61,654 bases of DNA, taken from NCBI GenBank assembly GCA_017462125.1, contig JAFTRQ010000068.1:1-61654 (forward strand), in the 5' to 3' direction. Shown here one piece after another: positions 8,433-17,030 of the stretch. Under the pieces are notes generated by a model, which did not search any database, was not told where the DNA came from, and worked only from the letters and a program-made list of their open reading frames with translations. The stretch comes from Clostridia bacterium. GTDB taxonomy: Bacteria; Bacillota_A; Clostridia; Oscillospirales; CAG-272. The position numbers and the translations under genes were made by a program. Numbering within the stretch: the stretch's first letter is position 1; the number at the start of each line of letters is the position of its first letter.

Positions 8433-8747
8433 ATGATCATCGAAATTACGAAAGAAAACTATGAGGCTGAGGTCGTAAACTCCGACAAACCCGTACTCAT
8501 CGACTTTTGGGCAGAATGGTGCGGCCCTTGCCGTATGCTCGCGCCCACGATTGACGCGTTCGCAGAGGAGAGAAACGATATTAAGGTCGGTAAGATCAAC
8601 GTGGATAATGAAGAGGCGCTTTGCGTCAAATTCGGAATCGATAGCATCCCTACGCTGATCATCCTCAAGAAGGGTGAGATAGCCGGTAAACAGATCGGCT
8701 ATAATTCAAGAGCGATCGTCGAGAGTTTTATCGATAAAAGTATCTGA
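8433..8747 (+). CDS. trxA: Thioredoxin
   Basis: A 104-residue thioredoxin with the full active site WCGPC at about residues 28-32, the cis-Pro region IPTL near 73-76, and the standard length. It reduces protein disulfides in the cytoplasm. The ATG at 8433 is chosen because it gives a normal thioredoxin N-terminus (MIIEITKENY) and has GAGGAAAA just upstream. It is likely reduced by the FTR-like protein encoded immediately upstream, giving a ferredoxin-driven thioredoxin system. The run ends with a hairpin terminator. Confidence 0.93.
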   Translation: MIIEITKENYEAEVVNSDKPVLIDFWAEWCGPCRMLAPTIDAFAEERNDIKVGKINVDNEEALCVKFGIDSIPTLIILKKGEIAGKQIGYNSRAIVESFIDKSI

Positions 8748-8754
8748 TGCTACA

Positions 8755-8810
8755 TAAAAAAGACTGCTTTCACGTCACGCTAACGGTTGATGTGGAATCA
8801 GTCTTTTTGT
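8755..8810 (+). terminator. Terminator after trxA
   Basis: AAAAAGACTG (about 8757-8766) pairs with CAGTCTTTTT (8799-8808). The inner part also pairs imperfectly (TTTCAC with GTGGAA). A T-rich tract follows. Confidence 0.75.
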
Positions 8811-8940
8811 AATTTTTTAGAGAAGACTGCAAATGAAAATATCAAAGAATGAGCAATATTTAAGATCTATAATCTATAATATTGTGCTAATATTTCGGAA
8901 TAATCATAAGATTGTCTATGGAATCGGCAAAATATTGTGC

Positions 8941-8968
8941 TATAATAAAGTTGTCGACGAAACGACAA
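8941..8968 (+). promoter_or_regulatory. -10 box and inverted-repeat operator candidate before the GH106-like pair
   Basis: TATAAT at 8941-8946; a possible but weak -35 (ATGGAA) lies 17 bases upstream. Immediately downstream is the inverted repeat TTGTCG-acgaaa-CGACAA (8951-8968), placed where a repressor would block transcription start. Confidence 0.45.
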
Positions 8969-8991
8969 AGCTTTTTTAAAGAGGTGACGTT

Positions 8992-11568
8992 ATGGATAAA
9001 AAATTATGTGATATTTTGAACGGAAGGGAAGCAAATTATCTGCTCCCGTTCTATTGGCAAAGAGGTGATCACACCGATACCATTCCACAAGAAATGCAGA
9101 TGATATACGATAGCGGATGCCGCGCCGTCTGCGTGGAATCCCGTCCTCACCCCGATTTTGCGGGAGAAGGATGGTGGAGAGATATGGATATCATACTCGC
9201 AGAGGCAAAAAAACGAGATATGCAGGTCTGGCTGCTTGACGACGATAAGTTCCCGACCGGACACGCAACCGGCCTTTTGGCAAAAAAATACCCCCACCTG
9301 CGCCAATGGAATCTTATGGAGACCCACGTTGACGTGGCAGGGCCGATGAAGGGCGGCTCTGTGATTTTCGCCAAAGAGAGCCCCGACAGAGTCTTCCTCG
9401 GCGCGTATGCCTATAAGCGTTATGCCGACAAGGATGAAACCTGCGAATATGAGGGCATCTGCCTCAATGAATTCGTAGACCGCGAAAACGGATTCATCGA
9501 TTGGGACGTGCCTGAGGGTGTCTGGCGTATATTCTGCTACTATAAGGCGAGAGTCGGTATGCATCCTATGGCGGGCGGTTACATTGATATGATAAACCCC
9601 GAATCGGTTCGTGTACTTATCGAGGCAGTTTACGAGCCCCACTATGAGCACTATAAGGAATATTTCGGCAACACCTTCGTCGGATTTTTCTCCGATGAGC
9701 CTTGCTTCGGAAATCAGCTTTACAAGACCACCAAAAGACTTGGTGCTACATTTCAATACACCGTTGGCAAAGACGGTCTGGCGCTCCCCTGGAACGGGAA
9801 CGTAGAGAAAATAATGACCGAAAAGCTTGGCTACTCGCCTATTCCTTATCTCAATCTCCTCTGGTACGAGGATGATGCCAACGGTGACAGGCAGAGCGAG
9901 TTGAGATATGCCTATATGGACACGATCACCAATCTTTACAGCGAGTGCTTCACAAAGCAGCTTGCCGATTGGGCGCATGAGCACGGAGTTATGTATATCG
10001 GTCATATAATCGAGGATATGAACTGCCGTCTTGGCCCGGGCGCGGGTCACTATTTCCGCGCGCTCAAATGGCAGGATATGAGCGGAATGGATATCGTATT
10101 GCATCAGGTCATTCCCGGAATGAGTAAATATACACATTCCGCTTCGGTAGGCTTCGGCAGATGCTCAGGTGACTTCTATCACAACGTTTTGGGAAAGCTT
10201 TGCGCTTCTCTGGCACACCTTAATCCCGATATGCAGGGAAGAGCGATGTGCGAGGTCTTTGGCGCATTCGGCTACGGTGAGGACTCAAGCTTCTTGAAAT
10301 TCCTGATGGACTTTTTGCTCGTTCGCGGCATGAACCATTTCGTTCCTCACGCCTTTTCTTCAAGATATCCCGACACAGATTGTCCTCCCCACTTTGGCGT
10401 AAAGGGAAGAGACCCAAGCTTCGAAGCCTTCACCGCGCTGATGAAATATACCAACAAGGTCTCCCACCTCCTTCTTGGAGCCACCCATAAGGCAAACGCC
10501 GCGCTCCTTTACTTTATGGACTCCGATTGGGCAAGCAGATTCGGTAATGCTATGCTTGACGAGACGGTAGCCGAGAAGCTTTACGACGCGCACATCGACT
10601 ACGATATCGTGCCTCACGACATTCTGCAAGGTGCAAGTGTTGAAAGTGGAAAGCTGCATATTTCCGACGAGTATTTTGATTGCCTGATCGTGCCCTATGC
10701 CGACCATATTGCCAAGGTTGAGCTTGATACGCTGAAATCTCTTAAGGAACAAGGACTTCCCGTGTACTTTATAAACGAGATGCCCGAAAATGCAGATTTT
10801 GTAGGCGAAGTGGTCGCACTTGACGACCTTGTTTCCAAGATGCAAGCGAACGGTATGACCGACGTAATTGTCGAGGACGGCTACGAAACCCTTCGCATCT
10901 ATCATTGCGTGCGCGACGGCAAGGATATCTTTATGTTTGCCAACGAGGACGTTTCAAAAACCGTCGATACCGTGGTGACTCTGCCTTGCAGCGGAGATTA
11001 TGCACGCCTTGATATACTCAACGATAAATATACAAGCGGAACCGTAATTGACGGCAAGCTCTCTCTCGTTCTCGCGCCCAATCAATCAAATATCGTTGTA
11101 TTCGGTGACAAAGCAGGCTTCGAGGACGAATATGAGATAGACAAAACCGTTACCGTCTCTCCCAAGTTCACTCTTGAGCTTGCGGACAACACCAATATGT
11201 CCTGCTTTGTAAAAATCGGTGAATATGACGAATTCTTCAACGTGACAAACGCCAAGCATTACCCAAGATTCGCAGGCAAGATGCGATATACCTTCGATCT
11301 CGATGTCGATGTCACCGCAAAACGCGTCTTCATCGATCTCGGTACGGTCGGACAGAACGCTACGCTTAAGGTCAACGGAACCGATTGCGGTATTCGTATC
11401 ACGAAACCCTATGCCTTTGAGATCACAAACGCGGTAAAGGATGGCAAAAACACATTTGAGGTAATTGTCAGTAATACTCTTGTGAGAGACAATCCCGACA
11501 GGTTCTCACAGTTTCTTCTCCTTGCTCCCTCGGGCCTGCTGGGGGATATCACCCTTAAATACTGTTAA
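8992..11568 (+). CDS. GH106-like glycoside hydrolase (paralog 1)
   Basis: An 858-residue protein without a signal peptide. The N-terminal catalytic part has blocks typical of GH106-like alpha-L-rhamnosidase relatives: GCRAVCVESRPHPDF, WWRDMDIILAEAKKR, VWLLDDDKFPTGHATG and FFSDEPCF. The C-terminal ~120 residues look like a jelly-roll sugar-binding domain (FIDLGTVGQNATLKVNG, then PYAFEIT). Substrate is probably a terminal deoxysugar or uronide-containing side chain, but this is inference and the family assignment is from motif memory. GAGGTG lies 5 bases before the ATG. It is the first gene of a two-gene unit with a close paralog 19 bases downstream. Confidence 0.6.
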   Translation: MDKKLCDILNGREANYLLPFYWQRGDHTDTIPQEMQMIYDSGCRAVCVESRPHPDFAGEGWWRDMDIILAEAKKRDMQVWLLDDDKFPTGHATGLLAKKYPHLRQWNLMETHVDVAGPMKGGSVIFAKESPDRVFLGAYAYKRYADKDETCEYEGICLNEFVDRENGFIDWDVPEGVWRIFCYYKARVGMHPMAGGYIDMINPESVRVLIEAVYEPHYEHYKEYFGNTFVGFFSDEPCFGNQLYKTTKRLGATFQYTVGKDGLALPWNGNVEKIMTEKLGYSPIPYLNLLWYEDDANGDRQSELRYAYMDTITNLYSECFTKQLADWAHEHGVMYIGHIIEDMNCRLGPGAGHYFRALKWQDMSGMDIVLHQVIPGMSKYTHSASVGFGRCSGDFYHNVLGKLCASLAHLNPDMQGRAMCEVFGAFGYGEDSSFLKFLMDFLLVRGMNHFVPHAFSSRYPDTDCPPHFGVKGRDPSFEAFTALMKYTNKVSHLLLGATHKANAALLYFMDSDWASRFGNAMLDETVAEKLYDAHIDYDIVPHDILQGASVESGKLHISDEYFDCLIVPYADHIAKVELDTLKSLKEQGLPVYFINEMPENADFVGEVVALDDLVSKMQANGMTDVIVEDGYETLRIYHCVRDGKDIFMFANEDVSKTVDTVVTLPCSGDYARLDILNDKYTSGTVIDGKLSLVLAPNQSNIVVFGDKAGFEDEYEIDKTVTVSPKFTLELADNTNMSCFVKIGEYDEFFNVTNAKHYPRFAGKMRYTFDLDVDVTAKRVFIDLGTVGQNATLKVNGTDCGIRITKPYAFEITNAVKDGKNTFEVIVSNTLVRDNPDRFSQFLLLAPSGLLGDITLKYC

Positions 11569-11587
11569 ACTTTAGGAGACGGCACTA

Positions 11588-14128
11588 ATGGATACAAAAC
11601 TGCGTGATATACTGAACGGCAAGGGCGAAAACTATTTGCAGCCCTTTTATTGGCAGCACGGAGATCATACCGAAAAGATCCCCGAGCAGATACAAACCAT
11701 CTACGATAGCGGATGCCGCGCTTTCTGCGTTGAATCCCGTCCTCACCCTGATTTTGCGGGCGATGGATGGTGGAGAGATATGGATATAATCCTTGCAGAA
11801 GCAAAAAAACGCGATATGAATGTCTGGTTGCTTGATGACGACAAGTTCCCAACGGGACACGCCGCGGGGCTTGTAGCGAAGAAATATCCCGACCTCAGGC
11901 AATGGAACGTGGCAGAGAGACACATCGATGTATGCGGACCTATGAAGGACGGCTCAGTGCTTGCTTCCGCAACCGGACACGAGCATATTCTCCTCGGCGC
12001 ATTCGCATACCGCCGCCACGCTGATCACGATGAAATATGCGATATTGAAGCAATAGACCTTACCCAAAATGTAAAGAACGGTTATCTCTATTGGGACGTT
12101 CCAGAAGGACTTTGGCGTATATTCTTTTATTATAAAACCCGCCAGGCAATTATGAAGGATTATATCGATATGACTCGTGAGGAGTCAGTCCGTGTTCTGA
12201 TCGAGGCAGTCTATGAGACTCACTACGAACATTACAAAGAATATTTCGGTAATACCTTCGTCGGTTTCTTCTCCGACGAGCCATGCTTTGGTAACGAATT
12301 CAGATACGGAATTCCTAAGCTCGGCTTCGTAGGAAAGAGCGGGTACAGATTGCCCTGGAATGACGATCTTGTGGCAATTATGAAAAATAAATTGGGTTAC
12401 GATCCGATCCCACATTTGAATCTGCTCTGGTATGAGGACGGACAAAACGGTGACTTCCAAAGCGAATTCAGATACACCTATATGAACGCCATTACCGATA
12501 TGTACAGTAGATGCTTTAATAAGCAGCTTGGAGATTGGTGCCGCGCACACGGCGTGATGTATATGGGTCACGTTATAGAGGAGGCTTCTACTGCCGCGGG
12601 TGCAGGTCACTTCTTCAAGGCGACAAGATGGCAGGATATGAGCGGAATCGATATCGTGCTTCACTCGGTATTGCCCGGGATGGATGCTATCAAGCATTCA
12701 AGCAGCGGAAGCTCCGGTGTTATCACATCCGACTTTTCTCATTACGCTCTTGCCAAGCTAGGTGCATCAATGGCACACATCGAGCCCCGTATGAAGGGCA
12801 GAGCGATGTGCGAGGTCTTTGGCGCGTACGGTTGGGCAGAGGATACATCCGTGATGAAATACCTGATCGACCATCTGTTGGTCAGAGGTATCAACCACTT
12901 TGTACCTCACGCTTTTGATTCAAAATTCCCCGATCCCGACTGTCCTCCTCACTTCGGGATTGAGGGAAAGGACCCCGGCTTTGACGGATTTACCGCGCTG
13001 ATGCACTATACGAACAAAGCAGCCCATCTGCTTTACGGAACCAAGCATATCGCCAAAATAGCCGTAATGTACACCTATGAGAACGAATGGGCAAGCCGTT
13101 TCGACAATGCAATGCGGATTCAGGAGTCGCTAATCGGTCTTTACGATGCTCATCTCGATTTCGATATCGTTCCACATGATTATCTTGGCGCTGACAAAAT
13201 CAATGATGGTAAGCTCTGTCTTGGCGACGAGCAGTTTGAGTGTCTTGTTATTCCTTATGCCGACCATATTTCAACCGAAGTTGCAAAAACACTTGACGAA
13301 ATGAAAGTAAAGGGCTTGAAGCTTGTTTTTGTCAACGATCTTCCCGACAACTATAAAACTGATGATGAGGTTATCGCACTTGACTCTCTTGCCAATGAAT
13401 TGACCGTAAGAGGTCTCGGCGATGTGATATTCGCGGACGGATATTCCAAGGTGCGCGTTTACCATTGTCAGCGAGACGGCAAGGATATCTTTATGTTTGC
13501 AAACGAGGAGAGAAAGGCTATCGATACCACGGTTACTCTGCCTTGCAATGGCGAATTTGCCCGTGTTGACCTTGCCAATGAAGAAATATTCAAGGATCAT
13601 ACTAAAAATGGGGAAGTACACATCGCTCTTGAGCCTTCGCAATCGCTTATCTTGATGTTCGGCAATTGCTCCGATCTTGAGAATGCTCCCACACTGTCCC
13701 GAACTGTCATATTGGCACCTGAATTTTATCTTGAGCTTGCCGATTGCGAGAATATGGATCAATTTGAGCCTGTCGGAAGCTTCAGTAGCTTTTTCAACGT
13801 CACAAGCCCCGACTTCAAGCCCGATTTTTGCGGTAAGATGCGATACAAGTTTAATATCGACGTCGAAAAGAACAGTAAACGCATTCTTCTTGACCTCGGC
13901 AGAGTCGGACAAAGCGCGCGCCTTTCCGTCAACGGTGTCGATCTCGGTGTCAGATTCTCCGCGCCTTATTCCTTCGATATCACCGATGCAATTAAAGACG
14001 GTACAAATGAGATCTGTGTCACCGTGGGTAATACACTGACGCAAAAGATAAGAGACCGCTTCTCTTTCAATATGCTGATCGCTCCCTCCGGACTTTTAGG
14101 CGATATCACGATTAAATATTACAATTAA
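11588..14128 (+). CDS. GH106-like glycoside hydrolase (paralog 2)
   Basis: An 846-residue tandem paralog of the preceding gene, similar along its whole length. It shares the blocks GCRAFCVESRPHPDF, VWLLDDDKFPTGHAAG, FVGFFSDEPCF and HGVMYMGHVIEEA, and a C-terminal beta-sandwich. It is slightly shorter because of small deletions around residues 190 and 240. No signal peptide is seen. Candidate acidic residues are the Asp/Glu in SDEP and in HVIEE, but I cannot assign catalysis with certainty. GGAGAC lies 5 bases before the ATG. It shares the upstream promoter and ends at the hairpin at 14136-14161. The retained pair suggests two related substrates. Confidence 0.6.
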   Translation: MDTKLRDILNGKGENYLQPFYWQHGDHTEKIPEQIQTIYDSGCRAFCVESRPHPDFAGDGWWRDMDIILAEAKKRDMNVWLLDDDKFPTGHAAGLVAKKYPDLRQWNVAERHIDVCGPMKDGSVLASATGHEHILLGAFAYRRHADHDEICDIEAIDLTQNVKNGYLYWDVPEGLWRIFFYYKTRQAIMKDYIDMTREESVRVLIEAVYETHYEHYKEYFGNTFVGFFSDEPCFGNEFRYGIPKLGFVGKSGYRLPWNDDLVAIMKNKLGYDPIPHLNLLWYEDGQNGDFQSEFRYTYMNAITDMYSRCFNKQLGDWCRAHGVMYMGHVIEEASTAAGAGHFFKATRWQDMSGIDIVLHSVLPGMDAIKHSSSGSSGVITSDFSHYALAKLGASMAHIEPRMKGRAMCEVFGAYGWAEDTSVMKYLIDHLLVRGINHFVPHAFDSKFPDPDCPPHFGIEGKDPGFDGFTALMHYTNKAAHLLYGTKHIAKIAVMYTYENEWASRFDNAMRIQESLIGLYDAHLDFDIVPHDYLGADKINDGKLCLGDEQFECLVIPYADHISTEVAKTLDEMKVKGLKLVFVNDLPDNYKTDDEVIALDSLANELTVRGLGDVIFADGYSKVRVYHCQRDGKDIFMFANEERKAIDTTVTLPCNGEFARVDLANEEIFKDHTKNGEVHIALEPSQSLILMFGNCSDLENAPTLSRTVILAPEFYLELADCENMDQFEPVGSFSSFFNVTSPDFKPDFCGKMRYKFNIDVEKNSKRILLDLGRVGQSARLSVNGVDLGVRFSAPYSFDITDAIKDGTNEICVTVGNTLTQKIRDRFSFNMLIAPSGLLGDITIKYYN

Positions 14129-14135
14129 GCAAAAG

Positions 14136-14161
14136 CAGCCGCCCGATGAATCGGGCGGCTG
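14136..14161. terminator. Hairpin shared by convergent hydrolase genes
   Basis: CAGCCGCCCGA (14136-14146) pairs with TCGGGCGGCTG (14151-14161). The minus-strand side is followed by CTTTTGCTT, so it is a better terminator for the leftward gene, but it lies between both stops. Confidence 0.75.
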
Positions 14162-14168
14162 CCGTATA

Positions 14169-15158
14169 CTATTTAAATAACCAATTGTAGCAATCAATGA
14201 TCTCGGGAGTGCCTGTTTTGAACCACGAGCCCCCGTCGTCGGATAAGGGCTTGCCCGAAAAACCTTCTATCATCCACTTTGCAGGTACCCAAGTGGTCTC
14301 CATCACGCCTAAAACGTTGCCCTTATCGTTGGCAAGCACCTCGTCAAGGAAGAGCTTTGCATTTTCCTTAACGTTAAACGTGCAAAGATAGACCTTCAAG
14401 CCCGCCTCCGCGAAAATCGCCGCGGAAGGGATGTGATGCCAATTATGATAGTGCCAATCGCAGATGATGATGTCCTTGTCGATCTTGTGCAGAGCGGTAT
14501 GCGTACCGTTCTGACTTGCATCCCAAGGGCCGTAGCCGATGGCATAGCTGTCAAGGAGACGGTCACCCCACATATACGTAGTGACACCTTTTTCTCGCAG
14601 ATATCCAGCAAGCTTGTTGACCCATTCCGCAAAAATATCACCCTTATCCTTGCCCTTACAGCGGTCGCAATCGCCAATCAAAAAGACCTCATCCATACCG
14701 ATATGTAAGCCGTCTGCTTCAAATGCATCCACGACCTCGTCCATCAGATCGCATACGAATTCGAAAATTTCGGGGTGATTCGGGCAGATACTGCGGCTGT
14801 ATTCAACCTTTTCGAGCTCGGGAGTCTCATCAAATTCGGGATGGGAACGCAGAAGCGCATCGGGGTATTCTTCGCCCTGTACGTTCTGATGACCAAGAAG
14901 GTTCATCTTCGGCACAAGCTTGATGTGATGCTTGCGACAGGTGGCAAGGATCTTTTTCACGTCTGAAACGCTCAAAGGATATTCGCCGCGACACTCGGGA
15001 TGGCTCTGAAACTCGAATTCATAGCGCACGATCAGAAAAAGCGTGTCGATACCGTCCTTTGCAAGACGGTTCTCGATCATCAGGCAAAAATCGTCAACCT
15101 CGTCGGGATGGGGAGCAAAAACGCAAAACGCGGAAGATTTCCAAGGATAATTTTTCAT
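14169..15158 (-). CDS. GH20-like (beta-N-acetylhexosaminidase-related) glycoside hydrolase
   Basis: A 329-residue single-domain TIM-barrel protein. HIGMDEV at about residues 152-158 matches the GH20 catalytic H-x-G-x-D-E motif, with the Asp-Glu pair that assists substrate-assisted catalysis. The later CDWHYHNWHH and TTWVP blocks fit active-site tryptophans. It lacks the extra N-terminal domain of most GH20 enzymes and has no signal peptide, so it is probably a cytoplasmic enzyme acting on imported amino-sugar oligosaccharides (inference). The start has GAGG about 8 bases upstream. It is convergent with the GH106-like pair. Confidence 0.68.
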   Translation of the reverse strand: MKNYPWKSSAFCVFAPHPDEVDDFCLMIENRLAKDGIDTLFLIVRYEFEFQSHPECRGEYPLSVSDVKKILATCRKHHIKLVPKMNLLGHQNVQGEEYPDALLRSHPEFDETPELEKVEYSRSICPNHPEIFEFVCDLMDEVVDAFEADGLHIGMDEVFLIGDCDRCKGKDKGDIFAEWVNKLAGYLREKGVTTYMWGDRLLDSYAIGYGPWDASQNGTHTALHKIDKDIIICDWHYHNWHHIPSAAIFAEAGLKVYLCTFNVKENAKLFLDEVLANDKGNVLGVMETTWVPAKWMIEGFSGKPLSDDGGSWFKTGTPEIIDCYNWLFK

Positions 15159-15299
15159 ACCGTTACCTCACTGTATCCATTTTTAGCGTTTTATCAAATA
15201 AAACGCTATTGACTACAAGAAATATTATACCATAGATAGAAAATCGTGTCAATGAAAATATTAAAAAAGGGAATATTTTATAATTAATAAAATCAAAAC

Positions 15300-15328
15300 T
15301 TGACAATTACGGCATTTTGTTTTATAAT
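15300..15328 (+). promoter_or_regulatory. Strong promoter of the gltS-type gene
   Basis: TTGACA (15300-15305), 17 bases, TATAAT (15323-15328): perfect consensus. Confidence 0.85.
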
Positions 15329-15338
15329 AATATTAACA

Positions 15339-15363
15339 AACGTTAACATTATGAATTAACGTT
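15339..15363 (+). promoter_or_regulatory. Operator-like inverted repeat in the gltS leader
   Basis: AACGTTAA (15339-15346), 9 bases, TTAACGTT (15356-15363). The perfect 8-bp arms sit just downstream of the -10 box, where a repressor dimer would block initiation. Confidence 0.5.
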
Positions 15364-15386
15364 GCCATTTCGTAGGAGGTCATTAT

Positions 15387-16817
15387 ATGAGTTGGGATTT
15401 CACAATGGCGAATTATGATGCCGTTTGGGCATTTATGGTACAGCTCGGACTGCTTTTGCTGTTTCTTATGTTCGGTAATATTCTTCGCCGCAAGATTCCG
15501 CTGTTCAGAAGCTGTCTGATTCCGTCTGCGCTGTTGGGAGGCGGTGTATTGCTGATAGTTGATGTCATATGTAAGCAATTTGGATTTACACTTGTTGATA
15601 ATCGACTGATGCAGGTTATTACGTATCATTGTCTTGCCATCGGCTTCGCCTCGATGACGCTGAAAACAGAAAAGAGCACGCACAAAACAAATCGCGCGCA
15701 GGTTGTTGAATTCGGCGCTCTGCAGGGAGGCTCGTATATGCTGCAGGCATTCGTCGGCCTCGGTATTACCTTGATCCTGTTTTTGATTACAAGGTACGGC
15801 GAAAACGTCATCTCCTATATCAGCGGCTTAATTCTCCCCCTCGCATACGGTCAGGGTCCCGGTAATGCGCTCAGCTGGGATATCAACTTTACGAATACAC
15901 CCGCTACACAGTTCGCAGGAAACGGAAGCTTTGGACTCTCTCTTGCCTCGATCGGTTTTGTGGTCGCATCTGTTTTTGGAGTATTGTATATCAATATTCA
16001 CAAAAAAAGAGGCAATCTTTACGTCCGTAAATCAGACACAACAAATGAAGTCAAAGCCGACGATGATCCTGCCAACGAAGAAATTCCCGATAACGAGTCT
16101 GTAGATAAATTTACCATGCAGGTTGGCTTTGTTGCCCTTGCATACGCGCTTTCCTTTGGCTTTATGTTCCTTTTAGGCAAGCTTTCTGCCTTCACAAACA
16201 GCATCGCGTGGGGCTTCAATTTCCTTTGGGCTTCGCTTGCTGCTATGTTAATAAAATTCGTGGTAAAACGTCTGCGTAAGCGCAAGCTGATGTCCCGCGA
16301 ATACATAAACAATTACCAAATGGACCGAATCTCGGGATTCTCCTTCGACCTGATGATCGTTGCAGGCGTGGCGGCAATCGAGATCAATGATATTAAAAGA
16401 TACATCCTTCCCATCATTATTCTCAGCATTGTCGGTACGATCGTTACCTACATTTACATTCGATTGGTTGCGAAGGAGTGCTTCAAAGGCTTTGAGCACG
16501 AGTTCTTCTTGATGAGCTTCGGTACGATGACTGGTACTGCTTCAAACGGTATGATCCTTATGAAGGAGATCGACCCCGGCTTGAAGACGCCTACGTCCAG
16601 CCTCTATATCCTGTCCAATTTTCCTGCTATGGTAATGATCGCGCCGCTGTTATTCTTACTTTCCTTCGCAGGAAGCTCACTCACAAATGCGATCATTGCT
16701 TGCGCGATATTCTTCGTGCTTTGGTGTGCCTACACCGTATATCTGTTCCGCAGAAGGATTTTCAAAAAACGGTATAAAAACAAGCCCGAAATCGTTTGGA
16801 CTGATGAGAATACGTAA
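15387..16817 (+). CDS. Sodium/glutamate symporter family protein (GltS-like)
   Basis: A 476-residue polytopic membrane protein. About 10-12 hydrophobic segments are split by a charged cytoplasmic loop near residues 205-245 (KKRGNLYVRKSD and NEEIPDNESVD). The GxG-rich segments GQGPGNA and GTMTGTASNG match the two inverted-repeat substrate/ion-binding hairpins of the GltS family. It would import glutamate or a similar anion with sodium. It is longer than E. coli GltS (about 400 residues), mainly from the loop and the basic C-terminal tail. The start has AGGAGG 9 bases upstream. It is a single-gene unit with its own promoter, operator-like repeat and terminator. Confidence 0.82.
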   Translation: MSWDFTMANYDAVWAFMVQLGLLLLFLMFGNILRRKIPLFRSCLIPSALLGGGVLLIVDVICKQFGFTLVDNRLMQVITYHCLAIGFASMTLKTEKSTHKTNRAQVVEFGALQGGSYMLQAFVGLGITLILFLITRYGENVISYISGLILPLAYGQGPGNALSWDINFTNTPATQFAGNGSFGLSLASIGFVVASVFGVLYINIHKKRGNLYVRKSDTTNEVKADDDPANEEIPDNESVDKFTMQVGFVALAYALSFGFMFLLGKLSAFTNSIAWGFNFLWASLAAMLIKFVVKRLRKRKLMSREYINNYQMDRISGFSFDLMIVAGVAAIEINDIKRYILPIIILSIVGTIVTYIYIRLVAKECFKGFEHEFFLMSFGTMTGTASNGMILMKEIDPGLKTPTSSLYILSNFPAMVMIAPLLFLLSFAGSSLTNAIIACAIFFVLWCAYTVYLFRRRIFKKRYKNKPEIVWTDENT

Positions 16818-16828
16818 ACGTGAAAGAA

Positions 16829-16857
16829 AAGACAGAGATTTTTCAATCGCTGTCTTT
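16829..16857 (+). terminator. Terminator hairpin after the gltS-type gene
   Basis: AAGACAG, then a 14-base loop region, then CTGTCTT, imperfect in the middle. It is the first of three consecutive hairpins. Confidence 0.6.
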
Positions 16858-16858
16858 C

Positions 16859-16885
16859 AGCTTGTCGAGAAAATCTCGACAAGCT
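16859..16885. repeat. Perfect 12-bp inverted repeat
   Basis: AGCTTGTCGAGA (16859-16870), 3 bases, TCTCGACAAGCT (16874-16885). It is not followed by a T-tract. It lies between two near-identical hairpins in the 213-base gap between the gltS-type gene and the DUF47 gene. Confidence 0.75.
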
Positions 16886-16983
16886 GGCAGAGGTCGAAAA
16901 AGGTAGGTATATTTTGCAATTTTTAAATTGCTCTCGCTCTTTTCTTTATCTTCTTGCGGTATAACAGCTTTTTCGACAGTCTG

Positions 16984-17013
16984 AAAGACAGAGATTTTTC
17001 AATCTCTGTCTTT
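16984..17013. terminator. Bidirectional terminator hairpin facing the DUF47 gene
   Basis: AAAGACAGAGATT (16984-16996) pairs with AATCTCTGTCTTT (17001-17013), followed by T. It shares the core GACAGAGATTTTTCAATC with the hairpin at 16829-16857, so the core is duplicated within 150 bases. Confidence 0.75.
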
Positions 17014-17030
17014 TTGTTTATAATAACGTA

